Origin: Symbiobacteriaceae bacterium
Lineage (GTDB): Bacteria; Bacillota; Sulfobacillia; Symbiobacteriales; Symbiobacteriaceae
NCBI GenBank assembly: GCA_029239785.1
Contig: JARBUG010000014.1
Coordinates: forward strand, 1 to 52,233
Direction: 5' to 3'
Length of the DNA: 52,233 nt
Of the stretch, positions 25,489 through 33,703 are shown piece after piece (positions within the stretch are counted from its first letter, which is position 1; each line of letters starts with the position of its first letter). The notes under the pieces were generated by a model that saw only the letters and a program-made list of their open reading frames with translations, ran no database searches and was not told the DNA's origin. Position numbers and translations under genes: made by a program.

Positions 25489-25507
25489 CTTGACGGGGGT
25501 GGTTTTC
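25470..25507 (-). terminator. Terminator of the PDZ protein gene
   Basis: AAAACCACCC and GGGTGGTTTT form the outer stem, extended by CGT/ACG, with a TTTTTTG tract on the minus strand just after the PDZ gene stop. On the plus strand it could also end the small proline-rich gene. Confidence 0.85.
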
Positions 25508-26752
25508 CTATCGCTCTAACCGCGTTCTGCGGAACAGAAGAGGGCGCCGCAGCTTGGCCAGCGGCATGTCGCCCGCCTGTGGGAGCAGAATGACGCCGAG
25601 GCCCAGCAACCCTTCCGGGGGCCGCGGCAAACGGCACTGCTCCAGTTGCCGTCCATTCCGATACATCATCCGCACAAAGGACGGAGCGCTCATCAGCGCA
25701 TCGTGCAATTGCTCGCGATTGTGCACCTCATAATCATCAATCGCCAGAATCACGCTGCCCGGCCCGAGACCTGCCGCGAGGGCTGGTGAACCCGGCAGCA
25801 CATCCTGCACAGCAACACCCTTTGCAGGCCGCTTCAAGTACGACTCCCCGACCAACTGCACCCGGCCCGACCAAACCGCCATGAACTCGTGCCCGAAGGC
25901 GCTGAAAAGCACCGCCAGCCAGACCAGGGGCCGCCAATACCCCGCCGCCATGGCCAGGCCTAAGAGAACAAAGCTGAAGGCAAACATCAGCCCGCTAGAC
26001 TGCCTCGCACGGGTATCCGGCGGGGCCGTAATGGCCAGGTCGCCATAGCCCAGGGTTACCACGAACGGAATGAACTCCCATCCAACCTGTGCTGCCGTAT
26101 TGAGAAGTGCGTCAGGCCGCATCATCGGCCACCAGACCGGCATATCAACGGGCACCGGCACTGCCGCCGAGAATATGGGCAGCACCAGGGGCACTGGCCA
26201 GAAACGCTGCATCATGAACCCGGGCACAGCCTCACCCATTGAGCCGCTTATGGAGATGGGGGTCGCGCACGTGGCGCCGCTCAGCCAAATGAGCAGCGAC
26301 TCCACCATATGCAGCACGGCCACCAACGCCATCAGGGAAGCCACATCAACCCGGGGCCACCCGAAGATCAGATAGACCAACGACACCAGGGCGCCCGAGT
26401 ACGCAAAACAGAAGAACCGGGGATTCAGGGCGCCCAGCACCACCGAAACGGGCCACAAGTACAGCAGAGCAGAGGCGGCGCCTGGCACATTCACCAGGCC
26501 CACCCCTGTCAGCGTCAGAATCACACTCCCGAGCGCCCCGCCGAAGACCCCGACAATCAGTGAGTAGAAAGTCTGTTCAAGCGGCGAGTGCTTGGCGACT
26601 CCGTATAGTTCAGCTTCCTTTGCCTCGACCCGGCGGTACTGCATGTAAACCAGCACCACCGCAACCAGGAGCAGCGTCAACGCCCAGCCGTTCAGAATCA
26701 CCTTAGGCAGGGTTTCGAGCAGATTTCCCATGATGCCAAGCAGCGATGCCAA
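25508..26752 (-). CDS. PDZ-domain membrane protein, MinJ-like
   Basis: This 414-aa protein has about eight hydrophobic membrane segments (from residue 20 to about 300) followed by a C-terminal PDZ-like domain (about 310-390, with PGSPALAAGLGPGSVILAIDD). The length and topology fit MinJ of B. subtilis (about 400 aa), which links DivIVA and MinD at division sites. Gene order supports this: it follows a CtpA/CtpB-type protease and ftsEX, as minJ follows ctpB in Bacillus. Sequence similarity to MinJ could not be tested, so the name is tentative. It lies 18 bp after ctpA and is probably co-transcribed with it. Confidence 0.85.
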   Translation of the reverse strand: MASLLGIMGNLLETLPKVILNGWALTLLLVAVVLVYMQYRRVEAKEAELYGVAKHSPLEQTFYSLIVGVFGGALGSVILTLTGVGLVNVPGAASALLYLWPVSVVLGALNPRFFCFAYSGALVSLVYLIFGWPRVDVASLMALVAVLHMVESLLIWLSGATCATPISISGSMGEAVPGFMMQRFWPVPLVLPIFSAAVPVPVDMPVWWPMMRPDALLNTAAQVGWEFIPFVVTLGYGDLAITAPPDTRARQSSGLMFAFSFVLLGLAMAAGYWRPLVWLAVLFSAFGHEFMAVWSGRVQLVGESYLKRPAKGVAVQDVLPGSPALAAGLGPGSVILAIDDYEVHNREQLHDALMSAPSFVRMMYRNGRQLEQCRLPRPPEGLLGLGVILLPQAGDMPLAKLRRPLLFRRTRLER

Positions 26753-26770
26753 AGGGTTTCCCTCCAGGCC

Positions 26771-27991
26771 CTAGCGCTTGAGCGTCTTGATATGTTCGAT
26801 CGCCTTCTGCAGTTGGACGTCTCCGGGTTCGCCAGGCAGTACCTTCTCTACCTGCTTCACCTCAACGTCCGGCTCAATGCCCTTTTCATGAATCGCATTA
26901 CCGCCAGCGGTCAGATAGTGGGCGGTAGTCAGCTTGATACCAGCACCGTCAGGGAGATTGTAGAACGTCTGCACAATCCCCTTGCCGAAAGTTTTCTCAC
27001 CCATCAGTACGCCCGTCTTCGTATCCTTCAAGGCGCCGGCCACAATTTCGGCGGCGCTGGCGCTGTTCTCATCGACCAGCACCAGCAGGGGGAGCGGGAA
27101 CCGTTCGGTGCCCTTGGAAGTCAGGGTCTCCTTAGGGCTCCCCTTCGGTTCGATGTACGCAACAGGCTGCTTGGCGGGCAGGAAGAGCGAGGAGACCTCC
27201 ACCGCCTCATCCAGATAGCCGCCCGGGTTCATGCGCAGGTCGAGAATCAGCCGGTCCATACCCTGGGCGTTCAATTCGGCCAGGGCCTTGGAGACCCGCT
27301 TGTTAACATCGGCATTAAACTCCAGAATGCGGATGTAGCCGATGCCCCCGGTCAGCATCTTATGTTCCGTCGTTTCCAGCTCGATGGTCGCCCGCGTAAT
27401 AACGAACGAAATCGGCTCGCCGACGCCTTCGCGCTGAATCTTGATGTTTACCTGCGTGCCCTTGGGACCCTTGATTTTGGCCACGGCTTCGTCCAACTTC
27501 ATGCCGCGAATATCCTTGCCGTCGACCTCAACGATGGCATCGCCGGCCTTGATACCCGCCTGATCGCCCGGGCTACCCTTGATGGGCCGCACAACAGTAA
27601 TGAGGCCCGTCGTCTTGGATTCCTCCACATGCACGCCAATGCCGCTGAACGAGGGCTGCAGATGGTCCTTGAACGACTGAAACTCCGCAGGCGTGAAATA
27701 GGTAGAGTACTTGTCCTCCGTAGCGGCAACCATGCCCTTCAGGGCGCCCTCCGTCAACTTCTCGCCGTCCACCGACCAGAGGAACTTTTCGTTGATGTAC
27801 TGCTGGATCAACTCGACCTTTTGCATGTCAACGCCGTTCGGTGTGGCTGCCTGACCGCGGGGCGCTTCCTGTGAAGCGACCAAATTGCTCAGGCGCGGGA
27901 GCAGGTTAGCTGACCCGGCATAAAAGCTCAGGCAGCTGCTCAGAAACACCATCACGACCGTTAAGGTCAGCGCCTTGCCTCGCTCCATCAT
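26771..27991 (-). CDS. Carboxyl-terminal processing protease (S41, CtpA/CtpB type)
   Basis: This 406-aa exported protease starts at ATG 27991, behind AGAGGATGA. The longer frame to 28087 is excluded because the promoter lies within it. A hydrophobic N-terminal anchor (about 8-28) is followed by a PDZ domain (about 115-195, with GIGVHVEES and GSPGDQAGIKAGDAIVEVDG) and the S41 catalytic core. The Ser-Lys pair S312 (ENSASAAEI) and K337 (GEKTFGKGIVQ), with Q341, match the spacing of CtpB. CtpB cleaves SpoIVFA during B. subtilis sporulation; other members process envelope proteins. It lies between the EnvC-like gene and the MinJ-like gene. Confidence 0.95.
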   Translation of the reverse strand: MMERGKALTLTVVMVFLSSCLSFYAGSANLLPRLSNLVASQEAPRGQAATPNGVDMQKVELIQQYINEKFLWSVDGEKLTEGALKGMVAATEDKYSTYFTPAEFQSFKDHLQPSFSGIGVHVEESKTTGLITVVRPIKGSPGDQAGIKAGDAIVEVDGKDIRGMKLDEAVAKIKGPKGTQVNIKIQREGVGEPISFVITRATIELETTEHKMLTGGIGYIRILEFNADVNKRVSKALAELNAQGMDRLILDLRMNPGGYLDEAVEVSSLFLPAKQPVAYIEPKGSPKETLTSKGTERFPLPLLVLVDENSASAAEIVAGALKDTKTGVLMGEKTFGKGIVQTFYNLPDGAGIKLTTAHYLTAGGNAIHEKGIEPDVEVKQVEKVLPGEPGDVQLQKAIEHIKTLKR

Positions 27992-28057
27992 CCCGCTGGT
28001 CATCCTCTCGGGGTAACTTAACGCAACTTTACCCAATGTTATCTGACTCTGAGTGAG

Positions 28058-28087
28058 AGTATACTCCCCGGCTGAAAGCTCGGTCAA
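28058..28087 (-). promoter_or_regulatory. ctpA promoter
   Basis: TTGACC (28082-28087) and TATACT (28058-28063) with an 18-bp spacer on the minus strand. Transcription near 28051 leaves about 60 nt before the chosen start at 27991 and makes upstream in-frame starts impossible from this promoter. Confidence 0.75.
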
Positions 28088-28091
28088 ACCT

Positions 28092-28129
28092 AAAAACCAG
28101 CCTCAGGAACCCAAGAGCTCCTGAGGCTG
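28092..28129 (-). terminator. Terminator after the EnvC-like gene
   Basis: CAGCCTCAGGA (28098-28108) pairs perfectly with TCCTGAGGCTG (28119-28129) and is followed by GTTTTTAGG on the minus strand. It separates the ftsEX-envC unit from ctpA. Confidence 0.9.
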
Positions 28130-28135
28130 CGTAGG

Positions 28136-29302
28136 TCACTGCAAATAGGACATGGGGTCCTCGGGCGTCCCGTTGACGTGAATTTCCAGATGAACATGCG
28201 GTCCCGTTGACCAGCCGGTCGAGCCGGCGTTGGCAATTTGCTGGCCCTTGGAGACGGAATCACCCACCGAGACCAGCAGTTTGGACGAATGGCCGTACCA
28301 GCTGGCAATACCGTTGCCATGGTCGATGACGGTCAGGTTGCCGTAAGCGTCGTTCCAGCCAGCGACCATGACGACGCCGCTTTCAATGGCAAAGACCGGC
28401 GTGCCGTAGGTGGCGGCAAAGTCGGTTCCGTAGTGCTGGCGCCACTCACCCAAAATGGGGTGCATGCGAGGGCCGAACGTATCGGTAATGGTGTAGTTGC
28501 GCACGGGGTAGACCGGAGCAAAGGCGCCCCCCGCCGGCCGCTGCATTTTCTGCTGCAACTCCCACACCTGTGCGGCGATGGCGTTGGTCTCGGCGTCGTA
28601 CGCCTCCAACTGAGCCCGCAGGCTGGAAACCCGGGTGGTCAGGCTGCGCGAGACCTGCTCATGTTCCGCCCGCCTGGACGCAACCTGCTGCTCCCGCTCC
28701 ATGGCCCGGGCCCGCAGGGCGAGCAGTTTCGTCTGCTGGTTGGCTACATCGGTCCGCTGTTCTTCCAGCTCGCGCTTTTCCACTTTGATGGAGGCAAAGA
28801 GCTGCGAGTCGCGCCGGACCAGAAGCTTGACCATATCGAACCGGCTGATGAAGTCACTGAAGGAATTTGAGCCGAGCAGAACGCCGATGTAGTTGACACT
28901 CCCTGCCTCATGAATCGCCCGGACCCGGGCAGCAAAGAGCTTTTTGCGTTCTTCGTACTGTTGTTCCGCTTTCTTTAAGTCCGCTTCGACTTTTTTCAGT
29001 TCGTTGGTGACCACGGCGACCTGGCTGTTGATTACGTCAGCCTCACTTTTGGCCACCGCGTACTCTTGCTGGACCAGGTTCAGCTTAGTCTGGGCCTCTT
29101 CAACTTCGTAGTTGACTCGCTCCAGTTCGTTGGTCGCCTGGCTCTTCAGGCGGCTGATGTCATTCATTTGCTGCTGGAGTGCGTTGATATCATCAACCGT
29201 GCCGGCTCGGGCCGGAGGGACACTCATGGAGACAATTGCCGCCAGCAGGGCGGTGGTCACAAGAGCCTTTCGAATGCGGACTGGGCCGCGCCTGAGTCGC
29301 AT
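28136..29302 (-). CDS. Secreted EnvC-like protein with coiled coil and M23/LytM domain
   Basis: This 388-aa protein has a signal peptide (about 1-34, cleavage near ARA), a long antiparallel coiled coil (about 35-245) and a C-terminal M23 peptidase domain (about 270-388). The zinc-site motifs are present: HYGTDFAA, a central GHSSKLL and GPHVHLEI, so it is likely active. Its architecture is that of EnvC-type amidase activators or the FtsX-linked hydrolases of Firmicutes. Position directly after ftsX (overlapping control region) suggests FtsEX drives its activity at the cell wall. The ATG at 29302 follows GGAGGT at 10 nt. Confidence 0.93.
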   Translation of the reverse strand: MRLRRGPVRIRKALVTTALLAAIVSMSVPPARAGTVDDINALQQQMNDISRLKSQATNELERVNYEVEEAQTKLNLVQQEYAVAKSEADVINSQVAVVTNELKKVEADLKKAEQQYEERKKLFAARVRAIHEAGSVNYIGVLLGSNSFSDFISRFDMVKLLVRRDSQLFASIKVEKRELEEQRTDVANQQTKLLALRARAMEREQQVASRRAEHEQVSRSLTTRVSSLRAQLEAYDAETNAIAAQVWELQQKMQRPAGGAFAPVYPVRNYTITDTFGPRMHPILGEWRQHYGTDFAATYGTPVFAIESGVVMVAGWNDAYGNLTVIDHGNGIASWYGHSSKLLVSVGDSVSKGQQIANAGSTGWSTGPHVHLEIHVNGTPEDPMSYLQ

Positions 29303-29319
29303 GCCCCGCATCACCTCCA

Positions 29320-30246
29320 CTATACCTTCAGGAACCGGCGCAAGGAGATCAGGCTGCCGACGGCGCCCAGCACAGCACCCAGCACCACGAGCCCAAGGGT
29401 CTGGTTCATGAGTACCTGCTCAGGGCGGACGACGGGCCAGAACGGAATCTTTTGGGTGAGATAGACGACAACCTTGCTGTACCCATAACCGGTGAGCCCC
29501 ATGGCGACCAGGGCGCCAAAGACGCCGAGCAGAATGCCCTCCATCATGAACGGACGCCGGATATACCAGTCGGTGGCGCCAACAAGCTTCATAATGCCGA
29601 CCTCACGGCGGCGGGCATAGACAGAGAGTCGGATGGTATTGGAGATGGTAAGCACAGTAGCGACAATCAACATCAGGACAAGGCCAATGCCGCCATAGCG
29701 GATAGCCTTGGTAAACGCCATCAATGTATTGACGTAATCCTGACCGTAGTTGACGGTGCTGACACCGGCAATTTTGCGGACAGCTTCGGCGATGCCGGCA
29801 ACCTGTTGCACGTCGAGTGCCTGAATGTCGAGAGAGTCGCGGAGGGGGTTCTCGCCGTCAAGGCCTTCGAGGATATCTTTGTGTTCGCCGAACTCCTCGT
29901 TCAGCTGCGAGAGCGCCTCGTCGCGGCTGACGAACCGAACCTCCTTAACCCCGGGAATTCTGAGAACTTCTTCCACAATAATCTTCTTCTGATCTTCCGT
30001 GAGTTCCTGCTGGTTGCATGTCGGATCGGTATCATCCACAGCACAGAGGTATGCCTTTACCTGCACTTCACTTTCGACCGATGCGGCCATGAAATCCAGG
30101 TTCAGGGCCAGCAAGAGCACGGCCGCCAACACCATGAGCGAAACGGCGACGGTCGCGATGGAGGCCAGGGACATAAGCGAGCTGCGCGTCATGCTGCGCA
30201 GCGCATCGCGAATGGCGGTTACCCAGGCTCTAGGATTCATAGCCAT
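29320..30246 (-). CDS. ftsX: Cell-division ABC transporter permease FtsX
   Basis: This roughly 308-aa membrane protein has the FtsX layout: a cytoplasmic N-terminus, TM1 (about 25-50), a large extracellular domain (about 52-180), and TM2-TM4 in the second half with the conserved SVYARRREVGIMKLVGAT loop. The extracellular domain carries two cysteines (AYLC and PTCNQ), possibly a disulfide. It partners FtsE and controls peptidoglycan hydrolases; here the EnvC-like gene follows immediately. The ATG at 30246 lies in the end of ftsE behind GAGAGGGGG; ATG 30240 is an alternative. Confidence 0.95.
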   Translation of the reverse strand: MAMNPRAWVTAIRDALRSMTRSSLMSLASIATVAVSLMVLAAVLLLALNLDFMAASVESEVQVKAYLCAVDDTDPTCNQQELTEDQKKIIVEEVLRIPGVKEVRFVSRDEALSQLNEEFGEHKDILEGLDGENPLRDSLDIQALDVQQVAGIAEAVRKIAGVSTVNYGQDYVNTLMAFTKAIRYGGIGLVLMLIVATVLTISNTIRLSVYARRREVGIMKLVGATDWYIRRPFMMEGILLGVFGALVAMGLTGYGYSKVVVYLTQKIPFWPVVRPEQVLMNQTLGLVVLGAVLGAVGSLISLRRFLKV

Positions 30247-30919
30247 AGGTCCCCCTCTCCTCGTCGCGCGCCACTCTGCCCCGTTCGATTGCCACAACAC
30301 GTTTCTTCATGTCGTTGACGATGTTCTTGGCATGCGTTGCCACGACCACCGTGGCACCCATTTTGTTGATGTCGGTAAGGAGCTTCATAATGGCCCAGGA
30401 GTTCTCTGGGTCCAGGTTGCCGGTGGGCTCGTCTGCAACCACCAGCACCGGGTTCCGAACGATGGCCCGCGCCACCGCCACCCGCTGCTGCTCGCCGCCG
30501 GAGAGTTCGCTGGCCCGGGAGTGCGTTTTGTGGCGCAGACCGACCAGTTCGAGGGAGGCCGGCACGCGCCGCAGAATCTCCCGGCGGCTCACGTCGGTGC
30601 ACTCCAGCGCAAAGGCGACATTCTCAAAGACGGTCCGCTCGGGGAGCAGCTTGAAGTCCTGGAAGATCACGCCGAGCTGGCGCCGCAGATAGGGCACATC
30701 GCTGTCACGCAGGCGGGAAATATCCTTGCCGTCGAGGAGAACCTTGCCCGTGCTGGGCAGTTCCTCGCGATAGAGCAGTTTCATGAGGGTGGATTTGCCG
30801 GCGCCGGACGGTCCGACAACAAAAACGAACTCGCCTCGCCCAATCGACAAGTTGATGCCGTTGAGGGAGGGGGAATGTGCGTTTGGATAGGTTTTTGCTA
30901 CGTTTACGAACTGAATCAA
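30230..30919 (-). CDS. ftsE: Cell-division ABC transporter ATPase FtsE
   Basis: This 229-aa ABC ATPase energises FtsX at the division or elongation machinery. It has Walker A GPSGAGKST (36-44), the Q-loop Q87, signature LSGGEQQR (139-146) and Walker B VVADEP (160-165). The TTG start at 30919 gives MIQFVNVAKTYPN, which fits the usual FtsE start, and lies 8 nt after GGGAG; GTG at 30928 has no spacing from the ribosome binding site. It overlaps ftsX by 17 bp. A weak promoter (TTGTCG, 17 bp, TAATCT) is possible 30-60 bp upstream. Confidence 0.96.
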   Translation of the reverse strand: MIQFVNVAKTYPNAHSPSLNGINLSIGRGEFVFVVGPSGAGKSTLMKLLYREELPSTGKVLLDGKDISRLRDSDVPYLRRQLGVIFQDFKLLPERTVFENVAFALECTDVSRREILRRVPASLELVGLRHKTHSRASELSGGEQQRVAVARAIVRNPVLVVADEPTGNLDPENSWAIMKLLTDINKMGATVVVATHAKNIVNDMKKRVVAIERGRVARDEERGTYGYES

Positions 30920-31049
30920 CCAGGTCACTCCCTCTCGTGGCGGCTACAGATTACGTCACTTACGGGTTTTCGACAATGTGCGAGTCCTTCCCTCTCCATC
31001 CGACGTAATTCGCCGCATTGGGGTTTCTGGCGCGGCTGGTGTTTTGTGC

Positions 31050-31078
31050 AAAAAAATGCGGAGGGGCGAAACCCCTCC
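31050..31078 (-). terminator. Terminator at the end of the surface-glycan operon
   Basis: GGAGGGG (31060-31066) and CCCCTCC (31072-31078) form a stem with a 5-nt loop, followed by GCATTTTTTT on the minus strand. It lies just after the phosphoesterase gene. Confidence 0.9.
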
Positions 31079-31083
31079 GACGG

Positions 31084-31815
31084 TTATCCCGGAAACTGAC
31101 CAGTCCGGGCAGTATGTGCGAACAGTTCCCAGCCAATCATGCCTACGGTGCGGGCTGCTTTAATGGCCGCCTCAGCGTCGTACTCGACTCGGATGATGGT
31201 GCACATGGTCAGGCGCCCACGTTCCGCCTCGACCAGCGCGTAGCTCGGCCGAGGGTCACCATCGAACGGGAGACCGACGCTGCCGGTATTCATAACGGTA
31301 AACCCGTGAACCACCCGCACAAAGGCCCTATGGCAGTGCCCAAAGGCAGCCATTTGCGTGGACTCAGAAGAACGGAGCGCCACCATCTGCTCGTTGGATG
31401 CCCAGGGCATGGTCAGCACGTAATTATCGCCGGGGGTGGCGTGGAATAGCTCCACGCTGGTTCCTTCCCAACTCTCGGCCAAGTGCACGGGGAAGTTCTG
31501 CAGCCAGTCCTGGTCTGCCCGGGTGAGGGCGGCCAAATGCCGGTGAAAGTCGGCCCGGGCTGCCACCTGGCTCGCATTCTGCGGCGGGAAACGGTCCGGG
31601 TGAAAGTCGGGATGGTAGCACCCGTCGGCATTTCCCAGCACCACCGGGCACCCCAGGTCGCGGACCCGGTCGACGCATTCCTTGGGCAGCGGCCCTTTTA
31701 GCGTAATATCGCCCAGGCAGATGATACGGTCGACGCCCCGAAGGGCGATGTCCGACAGGACCGCCTCCAGGGCGTGGTAATTGGAGTGAATGTCGCTGAA
31801 GAGCGCGATGCGCAT
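31084..31815 (-). CDS. Metallophosphoesterase family protein
   Basis: This 243-aa calcineurin-like phosphoesterase shows the metal motifs FSDIHSN (near residue 7), GDITLKGP, GNADG, HATPGDNYV and GHCHRAF, and ends with the NTGSVGLPFDGDPRPSYALVE segment found in YfcE/MJ0936-type proteins. It likely cleaves phosphodiesters or phosphomonoesters with two metal ions; the substrate is unknown. The ATG at 31815 follows GCGGGGGCGG. It is the last gene of the glycan operon, 1 bp after tagA, but a role in glycan synthesis is not evident. Confidence 0.9.
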   Translation of the reverse strand: MRIALFSDIHSNYHALEAVLSDIALRGVDRIICLGDITLKGPLPKECVDRVRDLGCPVVLGNADGCYHPDFHPDRFPPQNASQVAARADFHRHLAALTRADQDWLQNFPVHLAESWEGTSVELFHATPGDNYVLTMPWASNEQMVALRSSESTQMAAFGHCHRAFVRVVHGFTVMNTGSVGLPFDGDPRPSYALVEAERGRLTMCTIIRVEYDAEAAIKAARTVGMIGWELFAHTARTGQFPG

Positions 31816-31816
31816 G

Positions 31817-32551
31817 CTACCGCCCCCGCATTCTTTGGGCCGCCACCATCGCCATGAACTTGAACAAGGGCGGCAGGCTGCGGCTGTAGCGCCCAAGTTT
31901 GACGATGCGGAACAGCCACTCGAGGTTGCTCTTGATCATCCATTCGGGGGCACGGGGGGCTGCGCCTGCCCACACGTCAATCGTTCCGCCGGCGCCAATG
32001 CCCAGTTTGGCACGCGTTTCGCGCAGGTGCGCGGCCAACCACTCTTCCTGCTTCGGCATGCCCATGCCTACCACCAGCAGGTCCGGACGGGCGGCGGCGA
32101 TGGCGGCGATGACCGCCGGTTCCTGGTCGGGCTTGTAGTACCCGTGTTGGTGTCCGGCGATGGTAATGCCGGGAAACCGCTCCTTGAGCCGTCTGGCCGC
32201 CTCGGCAACCACTTCAGGGCGCCCACCCAGGAGGTAAACGCTGCCCCGGCCACGGTTCGACATCGCCGCGATGATGTTTGTCGACAGTTCGACACCAGCA
32301 ACCTTCTCTGGCACGGGGTCGCCAAGGATCCGGGAAGCCATGAGTACGCCGATTCCGTCGGGGATCACGAGGTCGGCGCCGTTTTCGATGGCGGCAAAGG
32401 CGGGGTCTTTCACCGCCTGATAGACGTGCTCGGCGTTCGGTGTCACGATCAGGCGGGGCTGGTCGCCTTCGGCCCAGGACAGGCAGCGTTCGACCGCCTC
32501 CGCCATGGTTACTTTATCTACACCCAACGCGAGAATCTGCGTACGGCTCAT
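31817..32551 (-). CDS. tagA: WecG/TagA/CpsF-family glycosyltransferase
   Basis: This 244-aa GT26 enzyme transfers a sugar, ManNAc in the TagA case, to an undecaprenyl-diphosphate-GlcNAc primer on the inner membrane face. Family motifs are TPNAEHV (37-43), PDGIGV with the catalytic-type aspartate D65, LLGGRPEVV and VGMGMPKQEEW. The C-terminus (about 200-244) has the amphipathic, basic segment linked to membrane binding. It overlaps csaB by 4 bp. Together with csaB and murJ it points to a secondary cell-wall polymer. Confidence 0.93.
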   Translation of the reverse strand: MSRTQILALGVDKVTMAEAVERCLSWAEGDQPRLIVTPNAEHVYQAVKDPAFAAIENGADLVIPDGIGVLMASRILGDPVPEKVAGVELSTNIIAAMSNRGRGSVYLLGGRPEVVAEAARRLKERFPGITIAGHQHGYYKPDQEPAVIAAIAAARPDLLVVGMGMPKQEEWLAAHLRETRAKLGIGAGGTIDVWAGAAPRAPEWMIKSNLEWLFRIVKLGRYSRSLPPLFKFMAMVAAQRMRGR

Positions 32552-33654
32552 GGCGTTTCTCTCCGCTTCAGTAGGTCGATTGCAAGGCGGGCGTTCTCGC
32601 GGGAGAGCGGCGTCAGTTCGGCAATTTTCGCCAGGAGTTGTCGACGGGTGGCGTCGGCATCGGCCAGCCCCCGGCGCCCGGCTGCGACCACCGCGTCGGG
32701 GTCGAGCAAGTTCGTGGCGCCCGCCACGCTCTCACCAATTTGCCTGAGGAATGCTTCATTCTTAGGGTCGTAGGAGAGTCCCACGAGCGGCACGCCGTTC
32801 ATGGCCGCAAAGACCAGTGCGTGGTACCGCATGCCTATGAGCAGGCTGCACCGGGCCACCATGGCATGCACCTGGTCCCAGGTGTACTCGGCCCGGGCCA
32901 AAACGGCCGGGGTCTCCATGAGGGCGGCGACCCCCTCGGCGGCCTCCACATCGGCCTTGCGCATCATGGGGATGAACACCACCTGGGCGCCCGACTCACG
33001 GGCAAGCTGGTCCAGGGCACGGGCCAGGCCTGGCTCGGCCGGCTCCTTCCACTGGTGCCACCGCCGCACCGAAACCCCGATGATGGGGCGGCTAAGGTCT
33101 GCCCCGGCCTCCCGCAGGTAAATCGCCCCCCGCTCCGGGTCCGCCGGACCGAGGGCCAGTGCCGGGTCGGCGGTCACCTGAATCGGTGGCCGGGAGACAC
33201 CCAGGTGGCGGAAAGTCGCGGCCGCTTCGGCGTCGCGGGTTGTGATCAGGTTCACCCCGTTGACCACAGGCGGAATCATCGCACGGCTCAGGGCCCGGGT
33301 GACGGGACCAATGCCCTGGGCGTAGAACATGATCGGCCGGCGCCGCAGCCTGGCCATCGTCAGCAGAGCCAGGTAATAGGTCAGCGACTTGCTGCTCGTG
33401 ATGTCCTGGAGCAGGCTGCCGCCGCCGGAGACGAACAGGTCGGCCCGGCCCATGGCACGCCATATGTTCTTGAAATCGCCCCGGCTTACGGCGTTCACGC
33501 CATGCATGGCCCGGGTTTGCGCTGCGGTGCCCGATATCACGGTAAACCGTGCATCAGGCTCCAGGTCCCGCAGGGCCCGAATCATGCCCGCCAGGATGGC
33601 TTCATCGCCGGCGTTGTGAAAGCCATAGTAGCCGGAGACCAGGATGTTTGCCAT
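32548..33654 (-). CDS. csaB: Polysaccharide pyruvyl transferase CsaB
   Basis: This 368-aa protein starts MANILVSGYYGFHNAGDEAIL, the CsaB signature. CsaB adds a pyruvyl ketal from PEP to the secondary cell-wall polymer, creating the ligand for SLH domains of S-layer proteins. The ATG at 33654 follows GGGGAG at 8 nt; the frame upstream to 33768 lies within murJ and is not coding. It has the GT-B-like two-domain layout and usual length. It implies an S-layer or other SLH-anchored proteins, although none is encoded in this window. Confidence 0.95.
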   Translation of the reverse strand: MANILVSGYYGFHNAGDEAILAGMIRALRDLEPDARFTVISGTAAQTRAMHGVNAVSRGDFKNIWRAMGRADLFVSGGGSLLQDITSSKSLTYYLALLTMARLRRRPIMFYAQGIGPVTRALSRAMIPPVVNGVNLITTRDAEAAATFRHLGVSRPPIQVTADPALALGPADPERGAIYLREAGADLSRPIIGVSVRRWHQWKEPAEPGLARALDQLARESGAQVVFIPMMRKADVEAAEGVAALMETPAVLARAEYTWDQVHAMVARCSLLIGMRYHALVFAAMNGVPLVGLSYDPKNEAFLRQIGESVAGATNLLDPDAVVAAGRRGLADADATRRQLLAKIAELTPLSRENARLAIDLLKRRETP

Positions 33655-33703
33655 GACGAGGTCTCCCCTTCCCCGACCAACAGCGCCAGCCGGGCTTAGT
33701 GTA

